Source: Hyphomonas sp. (GTDB lineage Bacteria; Pseudomonadota; Alphaproteobacteria; Caulobacterales; Hyphomonadaceae). Taken from it: a stretch of 64,000 nt of DNA. The position numbers were made by a program, and so were the translations under genes. The stretch covers positions 2,666,001-2,730,000 of the forward strand of contig NZ_CP051230.1 in the NCBI RefSeq assembly GCF_017792385.1. The letters run 5' to 3'. The notes below the pieces were generated by a model that saw only the letters and a list, made by a program, of their open reading frames with translations, made no database searches and had not been told where the DNA came from. Shown here one piece after another: positions 1 through 8,431 of this stretch. How positions within the stretch are numbered: the first letter of the stretch is position 1; the number at the start of each line of letters is the position of its first letter.

Positions 1-932
1 TGCACGCACTGCCTGATTTTGCCGACCTCATCGCTGTTGCTGCGCGAAACAACACTATCGATCCGGGCCTCATCGAAAAAGACTACTGGTTGATGCACTG
101 CCTCTGGGGACTGCAGCAGCTTGACTATAAGTTTGAGCTGAAAGGCGGAACTTCGCTGTCAAAGGGATACGGCCTCATCGACCGTTTTTCGGAAGACATC
201 GACATCCTGATCCACCCAGAGACCGACCTCCAGTATGGCCCAAACCACAACAAGCCTGCGCAGGTAAAGGCGCGTCTCGAATTCTTCAACGGTCTGGCCG
301 AAGCCATCAAAATTCCTGGCATTATCGAAGTGGTCCGCGACGAAGAGTTCGACGACACACGCCACTATCGCGGCGCAGGCATTCGATTGAAGTATGAGTC
401 GGTGAATCCACTGCCAGAAGGGCTGAAGGCAGGCATCCTGCTCGAAGTCGGGTTCGACCAGGTGGCGCCGAACCGGCCATGTACGATTTCGTCCTGGGCT
501 TACGAACTTGCAGTCGAGAGTGGGATTGCAGACCTGACCGACACCCGCGCGGTCGATGTGCCTTGCTATGAGCCGGGCTATACTTTTGTCGAAAAGCTCC
601 AGACCATCTCAACGAAATTCCGAAAGCAGCAGGCGGACGGCGACATGCCTGTCAATTTCATGCGCCACTATTATGACGTGTACTGCCTGCTCGCTGACGC
701 CTCAGTGAAAGAGTTCATCGGAACAGACGCGTACAAGGACCACAAGGCCAAAAGGTTCCGCAAGGCAGATGAACCGGACCTCACCAGGAACGAAGCCTTT
801 CTGTTGAGCGACGCAGAAACGCGAAAGGCGTACGCGGACGCTTATGCGAAGTCACGAGCGCTTTACTACAGGGAGCCTGCACTCTTTGACGATATTCTGG
901 CACGCATCAGCCGGCGCCTGCCGGAACTTTGA
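1..932 (+). CDS. AbiEii/AbiGii-type nucleotidyltransferase toxin, 5' end outside window
   Basis: The reading frame is open from the first bases of the window, and the translated upstream codons (IDPGLIEKDYW) match the start of the AbiEii family, so the gene begins to the left and the internal TTG/ATG at 90-95 is not its start. The motif KGGTSLSKGY followed by FSEDIDI is the family's nucleotidyltransferase core (GGTSL and the D-x-D metal ligands). AbiEii proteins are the toxin half of type IV toxin-antitoxin/abortive infection systems, usually cotranscribed with an upstream AbiEi antitoxin, which would lie outside the window. Codon use is noticeably less GC-rich than in the following genes, consistent with acquired DNA. 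Function is by family only. Confidence 0.85.
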   Translation, partial: HALPDFADLIAVAARNNTIDPGLIEKDYWLMHCLWGLQQLDYKFELKGGTSLSKGYGLIDRFSEDIDILIHPETDLQYGPNHNKPAQVKARLEFFNGLAEAIKIPGIIEVVRDEEFDDTRHYRGAGIRLKYESVNPLPEGLKAGILLEVGFDQVAPNRPCTISSWAYELAVESGIADLTDTRAVDVPCYEPGYTFVEKLQTISTKFRKQQADGDMPVNFMRHYYDVYCLLADASVKEFIGTDAYKDHKAKRFRKADEPDLTRNEAFLLSDAETRKAYADAYAKSRALYYREPALFDDILARISRRLPEL

Positions 933-999
933 ATGATCGTTGCTCGCAGGGAAACCTCTAACCCTCTGAAATAAAAGGAATTACTAGCTTACTCTTTTG

Positions 1000-1023
1000 T
1001 TGGGTGCGCCCTCCCGCACCCAA
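1000..1023. terminator. Inverted repeat downstream of the AbiEii gene
   Basis: A perfect 9-bp stem (TTGGGTGCG, 1000-1008, with CGCACCCAA, 1015-1023) and a 6-nt loop. It is flanked by CTTTTG on the left and AAAAG on the right, so it could act as a terminator on either strand. It sits in AT-rich DNA between the AbiEii gene and the sugar locus. Confidence 0.45.
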
Positions 1024-1027
1024 AAAG

Positions 1028-1060
1028 CCCCTGGAATCTTCATGGTTCCAGGGGTTTCTC
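1028..1060. terminator. Second hairpin, terminator-like
   Basis: A 9-bp perfect stem CCCCTGGAA (1028-1036) / TTCCAGGGG (1046-1054) with a 9-nt loop. TTTCTC follows it on the plus strand, and an A-run precedes it, which reads as a T-run on the minus strand. Together with the hairpin at 1000-1023 it separates the toxin gene from the receptor gene. Apart from the two hairpins and the two operators further right, the 368 bases between 933 and 1300 show no gene. Confidence 0.5.
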
Positions 1061-1194
1061 GTGTTTGCCGGGGCGAAACCAGCGCGAGAATCCGCTAGAC
1101 TTCTCCTGCATGAAGCCGGCCGAGGTCGCCCATGGAGACAACAACAAGACACACGCAAGCGGATCGGGACGATGACTGGCGTGCTCGGATAAAA

Positions 1195-1208
1195 TACAAT
1201 CGATTGTA
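1195..1208. promoter_or_regulatory. LacI-family operator, site 1 (sugar receptor promoter)
   Basis: TACAATCGATTGTA is a perfect 14-bp palindrome with the central CG typical of LacI-family operators. It repeats at 1218-1231, with centres 23 bp apart. A possible promoter (TTGTAA at 1204-1209, 17-bp spacer, TTGTAT at 1227-1232) would be covered by both sites, so a bound regulator should repress the receptor gene. Regulator assignment is inferred from the adjacent lacI-type gene. Confidence 0.75.
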
Positions 1209-1217
1209 ATTTGTTAT

Positions 1218-1231
1218 TGCAATCGATTGTA
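1218..1231. promoter_or_regulatory. LacI-family operator, site 2 (sugar receptor promoter)
   Basis: TGCAATCGATTGTA matches site 1 at all but one position and is identical to the site at 5996-6009 in front of the hydrolase and kinase. It is the second half of a tandem operator upstream of the receptor gene. Confidence 0.75.
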
Positions 1232-1300
1232 TTTTGTGGCCAGCTGATGCTCGACAAGCCGGGTCAACCGGCTGGAGCATTCGACAGGGAGGAAGAACGA

Positions 1301-3643
1301 ATGTCTGTTACCACGCAGGGACTGTTTTTGGGCGTTAGCGCGCTCGCCCTTTGGTCATTCGGCGCGGCGGCGCAGGAAGTTCCCGAAGAGGCCGAAGCCC
1401 GCCAGCAGACCGTCATCGTGACCGGCGTTGCCAAGGATACCACGATCTTTGATTCCTCTGCGTCTGTCTCGGCGCTGCCGGAGCAGGCCATTCGTGATCT
1501 GGCGCCCCGTTCCGTGAATGAATTGTTCCGCGCGCTGCCTGGCGTCAAGTCGGAGGACACTGGCGGTGACGCGAATGCGAACATCAAGGTGCGCGGCATG
1601 CCGATCGCGTCGGGCGGATCCCGGTATCTTTCTCTGCAGGAAGACGGATTCCCGACCCTGCTTGTTGGCGATGTCGCGTTCAGCACGGCCGACAGCTATC
1701 TGCGCGTCGACACAACCATTGGTTCGGTTCAGTCCATTCGGGGCGGCTCCGCGTCGACTCAGGCGCCCAATGCGGCCGGCGGCATCATCAATCTTATGTC
1801 CCGCAAACCGACCGAACGGGCCGGCTCCGTGGCGCTCACGAGCGGCATTGACTATGATGCCCTGCGCCTCGACGCCGAATTTGGCGACGTGCTGGACAAT
1901 GGCATCTACTACCATATTGGCGGTTTCGCCCGGACCGGCGAAGGCGTGCGCGAAACGGCAAGCGATCAGGAAGAAGGTTTCCAGATCAAGGCATCCGTCG
2001 GGAAGGATTTCGAGAAGGGGGATTTCGTTGTCCGCTTCAAGCATCTGGATGACCGGGTGCCGACCTTCCTGCCGCTTCCGGGCATTGTACAGAATGATGG
2101 TTCCATCGGCGCGCTGAACGGCCTGGACCTCGGTTCCGGTACCACGTCGCTGGGCATCAACGACATTGCCCTGCGCCTCGGGGATTCCCGCGACCGGGTG
2201 GAAGAGGGCTTCAAGGCCGAAATGACGTCGCTCGGCTTTGAGGGCTCCTATGATCTGACAGACCTGTTCACCCTCGACGCAAAAGGACGCTGGGCCGATA
2301 TTTCCGGCAATTTCTACTCGCCATTCCCGGCCAGCCTCGACAGCACCAATGCCGACGGCTCGTCCAACATCAATTTCGTCCTGTTCAACACTTCCGTGCC
2401 AGATGTCGGCAACTTGTTCGGCGATGTGGCGATCACGGGTGCATTCGATTTCGTGACCCTGAAGGCCGGCATCTTCTACGCTGACCAGGCCAGCGAGCAG
2501 CAATGGAGCTTCAATGATGCGCGCGCTGTCCTGCGGGGCGGGCGCTTCATCACCGATGATCCGAACAGCGCCTTCCTCAATCCGCTGGATGGATCCTTCA
2601 TCAATGGCCAGAGTTTCGGTAACCCCAATTTCGGCAATTGCTGTACCGTGTACTGGGATTTCGACATCGAGCAGGTCGCGCCGTACATTTCAGCGAACTT
2701 CGATCTCGACGATCTCACCATCGAAGCCTCCTATCGCCGGACTGACAATTCCGTCTCCGGTCAATATATCGGGTTCGGAACGGCCATCACCGGTCCTTTC
2801 GATGTGGACGGCGACGGCACGATTGATACCAATGAACAGGGTGCGCAGCGCTTCGACCCTTCCGCCACCGTCCGTACCAATTATGACGCAGACTTCGATT
2901 CTTATTCGCTCGGGGCGAACTACCGGGTGAATGACGATCTCGCGATCTTTGCCAACTATTCCGAAGGGGCCTCGCTGACGGCGCCGGACCGGTCGACGGG
3001 CAATCTGGTCGTCGTGAACGGCATCGGGACCTCGCCGAATGACGATCTGTTCCTGAACTTCGTGGAACAGGTCGAAATCGGCATGCGCTTCCGGTTCGAT
3101 GCCGGGGATGTCAGCATTGTCTATTTCGATGCGCAGGTTGCCGAAGCCGCCCAGTTCGAAGCCTCCACCCAGAGCGTGATCCAGACCGAGTTCGACACGA
3201 ACGGCCTCGAAATCGAGGGGGATTTCGACTTCGGCAACGGGTTCGGCATTTCCGGCAACGCCACGCTGACGGATTCCGAGATTGCCGGGCCGTCCACCAA
3301 TGCCAATCTCGGCAATCGTCCGCGGCGGCAGGCGCCCTACACGTTCAACATCAATCCCCATTTCGAGGGTGACCGGTTCGATGTCGGCCTGAACATCTTC
3401 AGCACCGGGGATGCCCCGGTCCAGGACAGCAACCAGTTCGACCTGCCGGGCTATACGACCGTGGGCGGGTATCTCAACTATGCGCTTCGGGACAATCTCA
3501 CCCTCAGCCTCGCAGCCAACAACCTTCTGGACGAGGTCGGGTTTACCGAAGGCGAGGAGGGCAATCCGGCGATTGGTGATTTCGTCCGCTACCGTCCGAT
3601 CAACGGCCGGACGATCTCGGCCACAGTGCGCTACGCATTCTGA
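1301..3643 (+). CDS. TonB-dependent outer-membrane receptor, probable sucrose/fructoside uptake
   Basis: A 780-residue TonB-dependent receptor. The start at 1301 follows a good ribosome site (AGGGAGGAAG) and gives a signal peptide ending near AAAQE. The TonB box (QTVIVTG) comes next, then the plug domain (PRSVNELFRALPGVKSED, IKVRGM, VQSIRGGSAS) and a 22-strand-type beta barrel ending in the typical C-terminal aromatic residue (ATVRYAF). It should import a substrate too large for porins, using TonB/ExbBD energy. Substrate is inferred from context: twin LacI operators lie upstream, and a GH68-like hydrolase, sugar kinase and GPH symporter follow. The layout resembles the Xanthomonas sux (sucrose) locus in logic, not necessarily in sequence. 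Confidence 0.9.
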   Translation: MSVTTQGLFLGVSALALWSFGAAAQEVPEEAEARQQTVIVTGVAKDTTIFDSSASVSALPEQAIRDLAPRSVNELFRALPGVKSEDTGGDANANIKVRGMPIASGGSRYLSLQEDGFPTLLVGDVAFSTADSYLRVDTTIGSVQSIRGGSASTQAPNAAGGIINLMSRKPTERAGSVALTSGIDYDALRLDAEFGDVLDNGIYYHIGGFARTGEGVRETASDQEEGFQIKASVGKDFEKGDFVVRFKHLDDRVPTFLPLPGIVQNDGSIGALNGLDLGSGTTSLGINDIALRLGDSRDRVEEGFKAEMTSLGFEGSYDLTDLFTLDAKGRWADISGNFYSPFPASLDSTNADGSSNINFVLFNTSVPDVGNLFGDVAITGAFDFVTLKAGIFYADQASEQQWSFNDARAVLRGGRFITDDPNSAFLNPLDGSFINGQSFGNPNFGNCCTVYWDFDIEQVAPYISANFDLDDLTIEASYRRTDNSVSGQYIGFGTAITGPFDVDGDGTIDTNEQGAQRFDPSATVRTNYDADFDSYSLGANYRVNDDLAIFANYSEGASLTAPDRSTGNLVVVNGIGTSPNDDLFLNFVEQVEIGMRFRFDAGDVSIVYFDAQVAEAAQFEASTQSVIQTEFDTNGLEIEGDFDFGNGFGISGNATLTDSEIAGPSTNANLGNRPRRQAPYTFNINPHFEGDRFDVGLNIFSTGDAPVQDSNQFDLPGYTTVGGYLNYALRDNLTLSLAANNLLDEVGFTEGEEGNPAIGDFVRYRPINGRTISATVRYAF

Positions 3644-3668
3644 GTGCCGCCTCCCTGCCACAAGCTGA

Positions 3669-3700
3669 CAGCCCGCCCGTTGGCGGGCTGTTTTCGTTTC
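3669..3700 (+). terminator. Rho-independent terminator of the receptor gene
   Basis: A 9-bp perfect GC-rich stem CAGCCCGCC (3669-3677) / GGCGGGCTG (3682-3690) with a CGTT loop, followed directly by TTTTCGTTT. It lies 25 bases after the receptor stop codon. Confidence 0.9.
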
Positions 3701-3720
3701 AGGGAATCCCGTAAGTCATT

Positions 3721-3737
3721 TTGCAATCGAATTGCAA
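3721..3737. promoter_or_regulatory. Probable autoregulatory operator upstream of the lacI-type gene
   Basis: TTGCAATCGAATTGCAA has 7-bp perfect arms around CGA. It resembles the CAATCGATTG sites at 1195, 1218 and 5996 but has a one-base-longer centre, so binding may be weaker. It overlaps TTGCAA at 3721-3726, a possible -35 element with TAGGAT at 3746-3751 as -10 (19-bp spacer). Autoregulation is inferred. Confidence 0.5.
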
Positions 3738-3811
3738 ATATGGGGTAGGATCGCGCCGGTTCATGTTTAACATGTCCACAAAGGCCGCATGAGCGCAGGA
3801 AACAGAGAATT

Positions 3812-4828
3812 ATGAAGCCCCGGAAAATCACCATGGCCGAATTGGCGCGGCTGGCAAATGTTGACGTGTCGACCGTATCGCGTGCCCTGAACAACAGTCC
3901 GCTCGTCAAGGAGAACACCAAGGCCGAAATCCTCAGGATTGCCGAAGAAACCGGCTATGCCGTCAACGCCTCGGCCCGCAATCTCCGCCGGCAATCCACG
4001 GAGGTGATCGGTATGGTGGTTCCGGTGCGTCCGGAATCCGGCCAGACCATCTCCGATCCCTTCTATCTGGAAATGGTCGGTGCCGTCAGCCAGGCCGCCT
4101 CAGAGCGCGGCTATGATCTCATCATAAGTGTCCCGAAAGGCGAAGAGCAGATCGCCGAACAGCGTCTGTTGCGGACCGGAAAGGCCGACGGCCTGATCAT
4201 CATCGGGCAGGCGGGGCGGTCCAACCGTCTGGAGGCGCTGGGGCCGCTGTCGCGCCAGGTCGTTGTCTGGGGTGGTCAGATCGGACAGGGCAACTACACG
4301 CTCGTGGGCAGTGACAACCGGGAAGGTGGGCGGCTGGCCGCCGACCATCTGCTGTCATTGGGGCACAAGCGCATCCTGTTTGTCGGTCCGTCCGAACTGC
4401 CCGAGGTACGCCTCCGTCTGGATGGGTTTGAAGACGGGCACCGCGCGCGCGGCGTCGAGATCGATCCAGCGCTCAGGCTGAATGTCGAATTCGGCGGCGA
4501 GTCGGCATTTCAGGAAATGGTGAACTTCATCGAGACCGGTCCGGATTTCGATGCCGTCTTCGCCGCATCAGATGTGCTGGCGATGACTGCCATCATGGCC
4601 CTGCAGTCCAAGGGGCGGTCAGTGCCGGAAGACATGCCCGTCATGGGATATGACAATGTGGGTCAAGCCGCGCTGTCGACGCCTCCCCTGACGACGATCG
4701 ATCAGAACATTGCCCGGGGCGGCGAACTGCTGGTCGATTTGCTCCTGCGGAAGTTGAGCGGTGAAGAGGTTGAATCGCAGCTTACGCCGACCCGGCTCAT
4801 CGTGCGTGGGTCCACGAAGGTGAGCTGA
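3812..4828 (+). CDS. LacI-family transcriptional repressor of the sugar locus
   Basis: 338 residues, the normal length for LacI/GalR proteins. Residues 6-30 form the DNA-binding helix-turn-helix with hinge (MAELARLANVDVSTVSRALNN), followed by the periplasmic-binding-protein-like sensor domain, with the family-typical ADGLIIIG, GSDNREGG and VMGYDNVG segments. It lies between the receptor and the hydrolase, and matching palindromes occur in both promoter regions, so it very likely represses the whole locus until an intracellular sugar or sugar phosphate binds. The effector cannot be read from the sequence. The start at 3812 has an AGGAAA-type ribosome site. Confidence 0.92.
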   Translation: MKPRKITMAELARLANVDVSTVSRALNNSPLVKENTKAEILRIAEETGYAVNASARNLRRQSTEVIGMVVPVRPESGQTISDPFYLEMVGAVSQAASERGYDLIISVPKGEEQIAEQRLLRTGKADGLIIIGQAGRSNRLEALGPLSRQVVVWGGQIGQGNYTLVGSDNREGGRLAADHLLSLGHKRILFVGPSELPEVRLRLDGFEDGHRARGVEIDPALRLNVEFGGESAFQEMVNFIETGPDFDAVFAASDVLAMTAIMALQSKGRSVPEDMPVMGYDNVGQAALSTPPLTTIDQNIARGGELLVDLLLRKLSGEEVESQLTPTRLIVRGSTKVS

Positions 4829-4841
4829 GCGGCGACGCTGA

Positions 4842-4854
4842 CCGGCTTCGCCGG
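4842..4854. terminator. Small hairpin between converging genes
   Basis: CCGGC-TTC-GCCGG in the 31-base gap between the converging lacI-type and GH68-like genes. There is no T-run, so a terminator role is uncertain. Confidence 0.3.
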
Positions 4855-4859
4855 GCCCG

Positions 4860-5933
4860 TCAGATGCGAATGTCCACTGGCGCAGCAAAGCGCAGCTGGC
4901 GGTCCGGTCCCGCATTCTCCGTATAGGGGCCGAGCAGCGTGAACCGGCCTGCCGCTGCATCATGGTGAACCAGGCTCGCACCGAACAGACCGTCCACACC
5001 CGGCAGCGCGCTGTCATCGGGGCGGAACGTATGCCACGGTCCGGTCAGGCGCGGGCTGCGATACAGGCGGTGAATGTGGCTGCAGTCACGGGTCGGCTGT
5101 CCTTCATATTGCCGGTCACAGGCTGAAACCAGCAGCAGATAGTCGCCCGACGCCGCGTCTCGGTATACTTTCGGCACTTCGGATTGGGTCATCAGCGACG
5201 CATCCGGCAGCTCGATCGGCGCGCTCAAGTCTGCAAGCACGATCCGGTCACCGTCCACGGCCAGCCGCGCATGGGCAATGGCGGGCACGGCTGGCGCAAT
5301 CTTCGCTGACCAGACTGCATGCAACTCGCCGTCCGGTGTCGTGAACAGGTAAGGGTCGCGCCAGGCCAGGATAGGTCCGCCGTCTTCACCGGAATTGCTG
5401 CCAAGCTGGTCCTTCGGACCGAGATAGAAGCCCTTGGCCGTGATGGCATCATAGTCGCGTTCCGGACAGCTGATTGCTGCGTCCGGCGCCGTCCAGGGGG
5501 CATCGGGCGCTGGTGCAATGGCAATGCAGATTGTCTGCAGATAGCCCCGGTCCGGTCCGCGATCGCGTACTCCGGTGAAGCCGTGCGCAATGCGGCCATC
5601 CTCCAGGTGCAGGGCAGATCCGCTCCACACATTTCTGGCGTCCGCGCCGTCGGCCACACCTCCCGGCGTGCCGATCGCGCCTTTGTCCCTCCAGGACCGA
5701 CCATCATCAGCCGACGTGAAATGGCGCACATGAAAGGTGAAATCATTCCTGTCGGGTGGCAGGATGGCGGCGCCGTCGGAATCGCGCCGGCTCAGGGCCA
5801 GGCAGTAAAGATGCCAGGAGCCGGGCATCTCCTGCAGTGTCCAGCTGTCCCACAGCCACAGCTCGGGGTGATCAATTCCGCCATGGAAGAGCTCGGAATG
5901 TGCCGAGGGAACAGGAGGAGTCTTGAAATACAT
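4860..5933 (-). CDS. GH68-like beta-fructosidase (sucrose/levan-type hydrolase), cytoplasmic
   Basis: 357 residues with the clan GH-J five-bladed propeller signatures: nucleophile Asp29 in WDSW, the WSGSA motif (103-107), the RDP triad with transition-state stabiliser Asp193, and a probable acid/base Glu252 in SEVPKVY. These fit family GH68 (levansucrase/sucrose hydrolase) better than GH32 or GH43. No signal peptide is visible, so it should act in the cytoplasm on sugar imported by the neighbouring symporter, releasing fructose for the ROK kinase. It is shorter than secreted levansucrases (about 420 residues or more). It is divergent from the kinase gene across a shared operator. No clear ribosome site precedes the chosen start. 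Confidence 0.75.
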   Translation of the reverse strand: MYFKTPPVPSAHSELFHGGIDHPELWLWDSWTLQEMPGSWHLYCLALSRRDSDGAAILPPDRNDFTFHVRHFTSADDGRSWRDKGAIGTPGGVADGADARNVWSGSALHLEDGRIAHGFTGVRDRGPDRGYLQTICIAIAPAPDAPWTAPDAAISCPERDYDAITAKGFYLGPKDQLGSNSGEDGGPILAWRDPYLFTTPDGELHAVWSAKIAPAVPAIAHARLAVDGDRIVLADLSAPIELPDASLMTQSEVPKVYRDAASGDYLLLVSACDRQYEGQPTRDCSHIHRLYRSPRLTGPWHTFRPDDSALPGVDGLFGASLVHHDAAAGRFTLLGPYTENAGPDRQLRFAAPVDIRI

Positions 5934-5971
5934 AAAGCGGATCGGCCTGTTTTATTATCCGGTTGCCTTGC

Positions 5972-6000
5972 AGCCTAAGCCCATGCTACGCGAAATGCAA
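5972..6000 (-). promoter_or_regulatory. Probable promoter of the GH68-like gene
   Basis: Read on the minus strand: TTGCAT (-35, 5995-6000), a 17-base spacer, and TAGGCT (-10, 5972-5977). The -35 element lies inside the operator at 5996-6009, so repressor binding would block polymerase. The leader is about 30 nt. Inferred from spacing and position. Confidence 0.5.
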
Positions 6001-6009
6001 TCGATTGTA
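5996..6009. promoter_or_regulatory. LacI-family operator, site 3 (hydrolase/kinase divergent promoter)
   Basis: TGCAATCGATTGTA, identical to the site at 1218-1231. It sits between the divergent GH68-like and ROK kinase genes, about 62 and 32 bases from their starts, and can control both. The T-tract and A-tract that follow (6010-6022) make the region bendable. Confidence 0.75.
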
Positions 6010-6041
6010 ATTTTTTCTTTGAAAAGGCGTGTCATCTCGTC

Positions 6042-6944
6042 ATGAACAGCCCGGAACCTGTCTTTGGCGGAATCGATGCCGGCGGCACCACATTCAAATG
6101 CGGCGTTGCCGATAAATCCGGCAATCTGCTGTCCCGGCAACGCGTCCCGGTCTCCACGCCAGAGCAGACCCTGGCAGGATGCGCCGATTTTTTCCGCAAG
6201 GTGATGGGCGAGACGCGGCTTGCTTCGCTCGGCATCGCCAGTTTTGGTCCCCTTGGTGTGGACCCGGAGGCCTCATCCTACGGATCCATCCTGAAGACTC
6301 CAAAACCGGGCTGGAGCCATACCGATCTCATCGGGTATTTTTCATCTGCGCTCCAGACCGAAATCAGGATCGACACGGACGTGAACGGCGCGCTTCTGGC
6401 CGAGATGGAGTCGGGCGCGGCCGCACAGGCCCGGTCAGCGGCCTATGTCACCATCGGCACCGGGATTGGCGCCGGCATGTTTCTGAATGGTGGACTGGTT
6501 GGAAAACCGGTGCACCCGGAATTCGGGCACATTCCGCTTCGCAGGCATCCAGAGGATGCGGCTTTCAAGGGTGTTTGCCCGTTTCATTCAGACTGTCTGG
6601 AGGGGCTGGCCTCGGTTACGGCCATCCGCGCCCGCTGGGGTGACCCTGTGGAATTTCCGGCAAACCATCATGGCTGGCCGATCATCGCCGATTACCTGGC
6701 GCAGGCCTGTCGATCCCTTTCCCTGACGCTGCGACTTGAAAAGATCATCCTTGGCGGGGGGCTCATGCTTGCGCCGCATCTTCTGGAACGCGTTCGGGAT
6801 GCCTATGACACGCAGATGGCGGACTATCTCGTTGATCGCCCGCTGACAGGGGCCGATATCATCCACCGCCCGGGGCTGGGGGATGATGCCGGGCTCCATG
6901 GCGCGATATGGCTCGCCCGCTCAATCCGCGCCCCGCGCCGGTGA
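6042..6944 (+). CDS. ROK-family sugar kinase, probable fructokinase
   Basis: 300 residues. The ATP-binding phosphate motif DAGGTTFK is at residues 12-19, and the ROK sugar-binding/zinc region follows: EFGHIP (160-165) and CPFHSDCLEG with zinc ligands Cys179, His182 and Cys185. The spacing and the extended zinc loop match the fructokinase (BsFrk/YdhR-like) branch of ROK kinases. It would phosphorylate fructose released by the adjacent GH68-like enzyme. It reads away from the hydrolase through a shared operator and is followed after 82 bases by the symporter gene, probably in one transcript. Confidence 0.88.
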   Translation: MNSPEPVFGGIDAGGTTFKCGVADKSGNLLSRQRVPVSTPEQTLAGCADFFRKVMGETRLASLGIASFGPLGVDPEASSYGSILKTPKPGWSHTDLIGYFSSALQTEIRIDTDVNGALLAEMESGAAAQARSAAYVTIGTGIGAGMFLNGGLVGKPVHPEFGHIPLRRHPEDAAFKGVCPFHSDCLEGLASVTAIRARWGDPVEFPANHHGWPIIADYLAQACRSLSLTLRLEKIILGGGLMLAPHLLERVRDAYDTQMADYLVDRPLTGADIIHRPGLGDDAGLHGAIWLARSIRAPRR

Positions 6945-7026
6945 CCGGATTGAATGAAATGCACGAGACGTGAACGATACGCGGCCAAGGGACCCTGATA
7001 AGATCCAGCCGCCGGGAGGAATCAGA

Positions 7027-8424
7027 ATGACCAGCCATCCACCTTTGAGTGTCAGGGAAAAGATCGCCTACGGCCTCGGCGACATGGCGTCGAATTTCTA
7101 TAACGGGTTCTTCGGCATCTTCCTGCTTTACTATTATACGGATGTCTGGGGCATCCATCCGGGACATGCTGCCTTCATGTTCCTTATCACGCGCTGGGCG
7201 GATGCGCTGACCGACCCGGCCATGGGGCTGCTCGCTGACCGGACGAATACGCGCTGGGGCAAGTACCGCCCCTATATTCTCTGGACGATCATTCCTTACG
7301 CCTTGCTCGGCTATCTCCTGTTCCTGGGGCCGGACTTCGGGCAGACCGGAAAGCTGATCTATGCCTATGTCACCTATTCCCTCGTGATGCTGGCCTATAC
7401 CGCGATCAATGTGCCGTACTCGGCGCTTCTGGCCGTCATCCATCCCGACAGCAAGGAGCGTACGCGGGCCACCCAGTACCGGTTCATCTTTGCCTCGCTC
7501 GGCTCGATTCTCGTGGGGGCGACAACCAAGCCCCTTGTGGACTGGCTGGGCGGCGGGGACGAGGTGACCGGGTTCCGGCTCACCATCATCCTGTTTGCCA
7601 TCCTGTCCGTCATCCTGTTCCTGATCACGTTTGCGGGGACGCGGGAGCGGACGACGCCCGACCGGCCTCAGAAATCCAATGTGTCGCAGGATATTGCCGT
7701 GCTGGTCCGCAACATTTCCTGGGTCGTGCTGGCCATTTCCGGTGTACTGATCGTGATCGGCCTGATCGGGCGGCTGTCCTCGGTGGCCTTCTTCGCGAAG
7801 TACAATATGGGGTTGGGGGATGGCAAAATGCTCTGGTGGATGGATTCCGCCTCGCTCATCATCACGGTCGGCTTTGTTGGCCAGTTGTTTGGCGCGCTGC
7901 TGACTCCCGTCCTGTCGGGCCGGTCCGGAAAAAAGCGCCTCATGATTGCGGCGAACTTCCTTGCCGCCGCGGCTCTGATCGTGAACTATCTGGCACCCAC
8001 CGGCTTCGCAATCGCCATGGTGTCCCACACGGTGATGATGTTCTGTTTCGGCATCATGATCACCTTGCTCTTCGCCATGTATACGGACTGTTCGGAGTAC
8101 GGAGAGTGGAAATCCGGAAAGAACAGTGCCGGACTGACGGTTTCGGCGTCCATGTTCTCGTTGAAATTCGGCTCAGCGGTCGGCGTGGCGATTCCGTCAG
8201 CTGTCCTTGCCGGGTTCGGCTTCGTTGCGCCTTTGGACGGCGTCGCGCAGATCCAGAGCGAGACGGCCCTTGCCGGCATTCGCATGATGTTCAACATCGT
8301 ACCGGGCCTGTTCTTTCTCTGCGCCGGGAGCCTGATGTGTTTCTATCAAATCGACCGCCGCTTGCTGGCCCGCATCGAGCAGGATTTGAGCGTGCGGCGC
8401 AGCGAGTCGGCCAGCGCGGGCTGA
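7027..8424 (+). CDS. GPH-family (MelB-type) sugar:cation symporter
   Basis: 465 residues and about 12 transmembrane helices. The N-terminal VREKIAYGLGDMASN and the loop DALTDPAMGLLADRTNTRWGK are diagnostic of glycoside-pentoside-hexuronide symporters of the inner membrane. The start at 7027 is chosen because GGGAGGA sits 7 bases upstream; an upstream in-frame ATG at 6970 lacks this and would add 19 hydrophilic residues. It is the inner-membrane step of the locus, taking sugar from the periplasm after the TonB receptor. Substrate by context: sucrose or a beta-fructoside; related GPH members carry various glycosides. Confidence 0.88.
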   Translation: MTSHPPLSVREKIAYGLGDMASNFYNGFFGIFLLYYYTDVWGIHPGHAAFMFLITRWADALTDPAMGLLADRTNTRWGKYRPYILWTIIPYALLGYLLFLGPDFGQTGKLIYAYVTYSLVMLAYTAINVPYSALLAVIHPDSKERTRATQYRFIFASLGSILVGATTKPLVDWLGGGDEVTGFRLTIILFAILSVILFLITFAGTRERTTPDRPQKSNVSQDIAVLVRNISWVVLAISGVLIVIGLIGRLSSVAFFAKYNMGLGDGKMLWWMDSASLIITVGFVGQLFGALLTPVLSGRSGKKRLMIAANFLAAAALIVNYLAPTGFAIAMVSHTVMMFCFGIMITLLFAMYTDCSEYGEWKSGKNSAGLTVSASMFSLKFGSAVGVAIPSAVLAGFGFVAPLDGVAQIQSETALAGIRMMFNIVPGLFFLCAGSLMCFYQIDRRLLARIEQDLSVRRSESASAG

Positions 8425-8431
8425 AGGGGCG

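Noticed and set aside
1028..1060. Remnant of a tRNA or attachment site at the island edge
   Set aside because: The hairpin lacks a T-loop consensus and cloverleaf partners; it reads better as a terminator.
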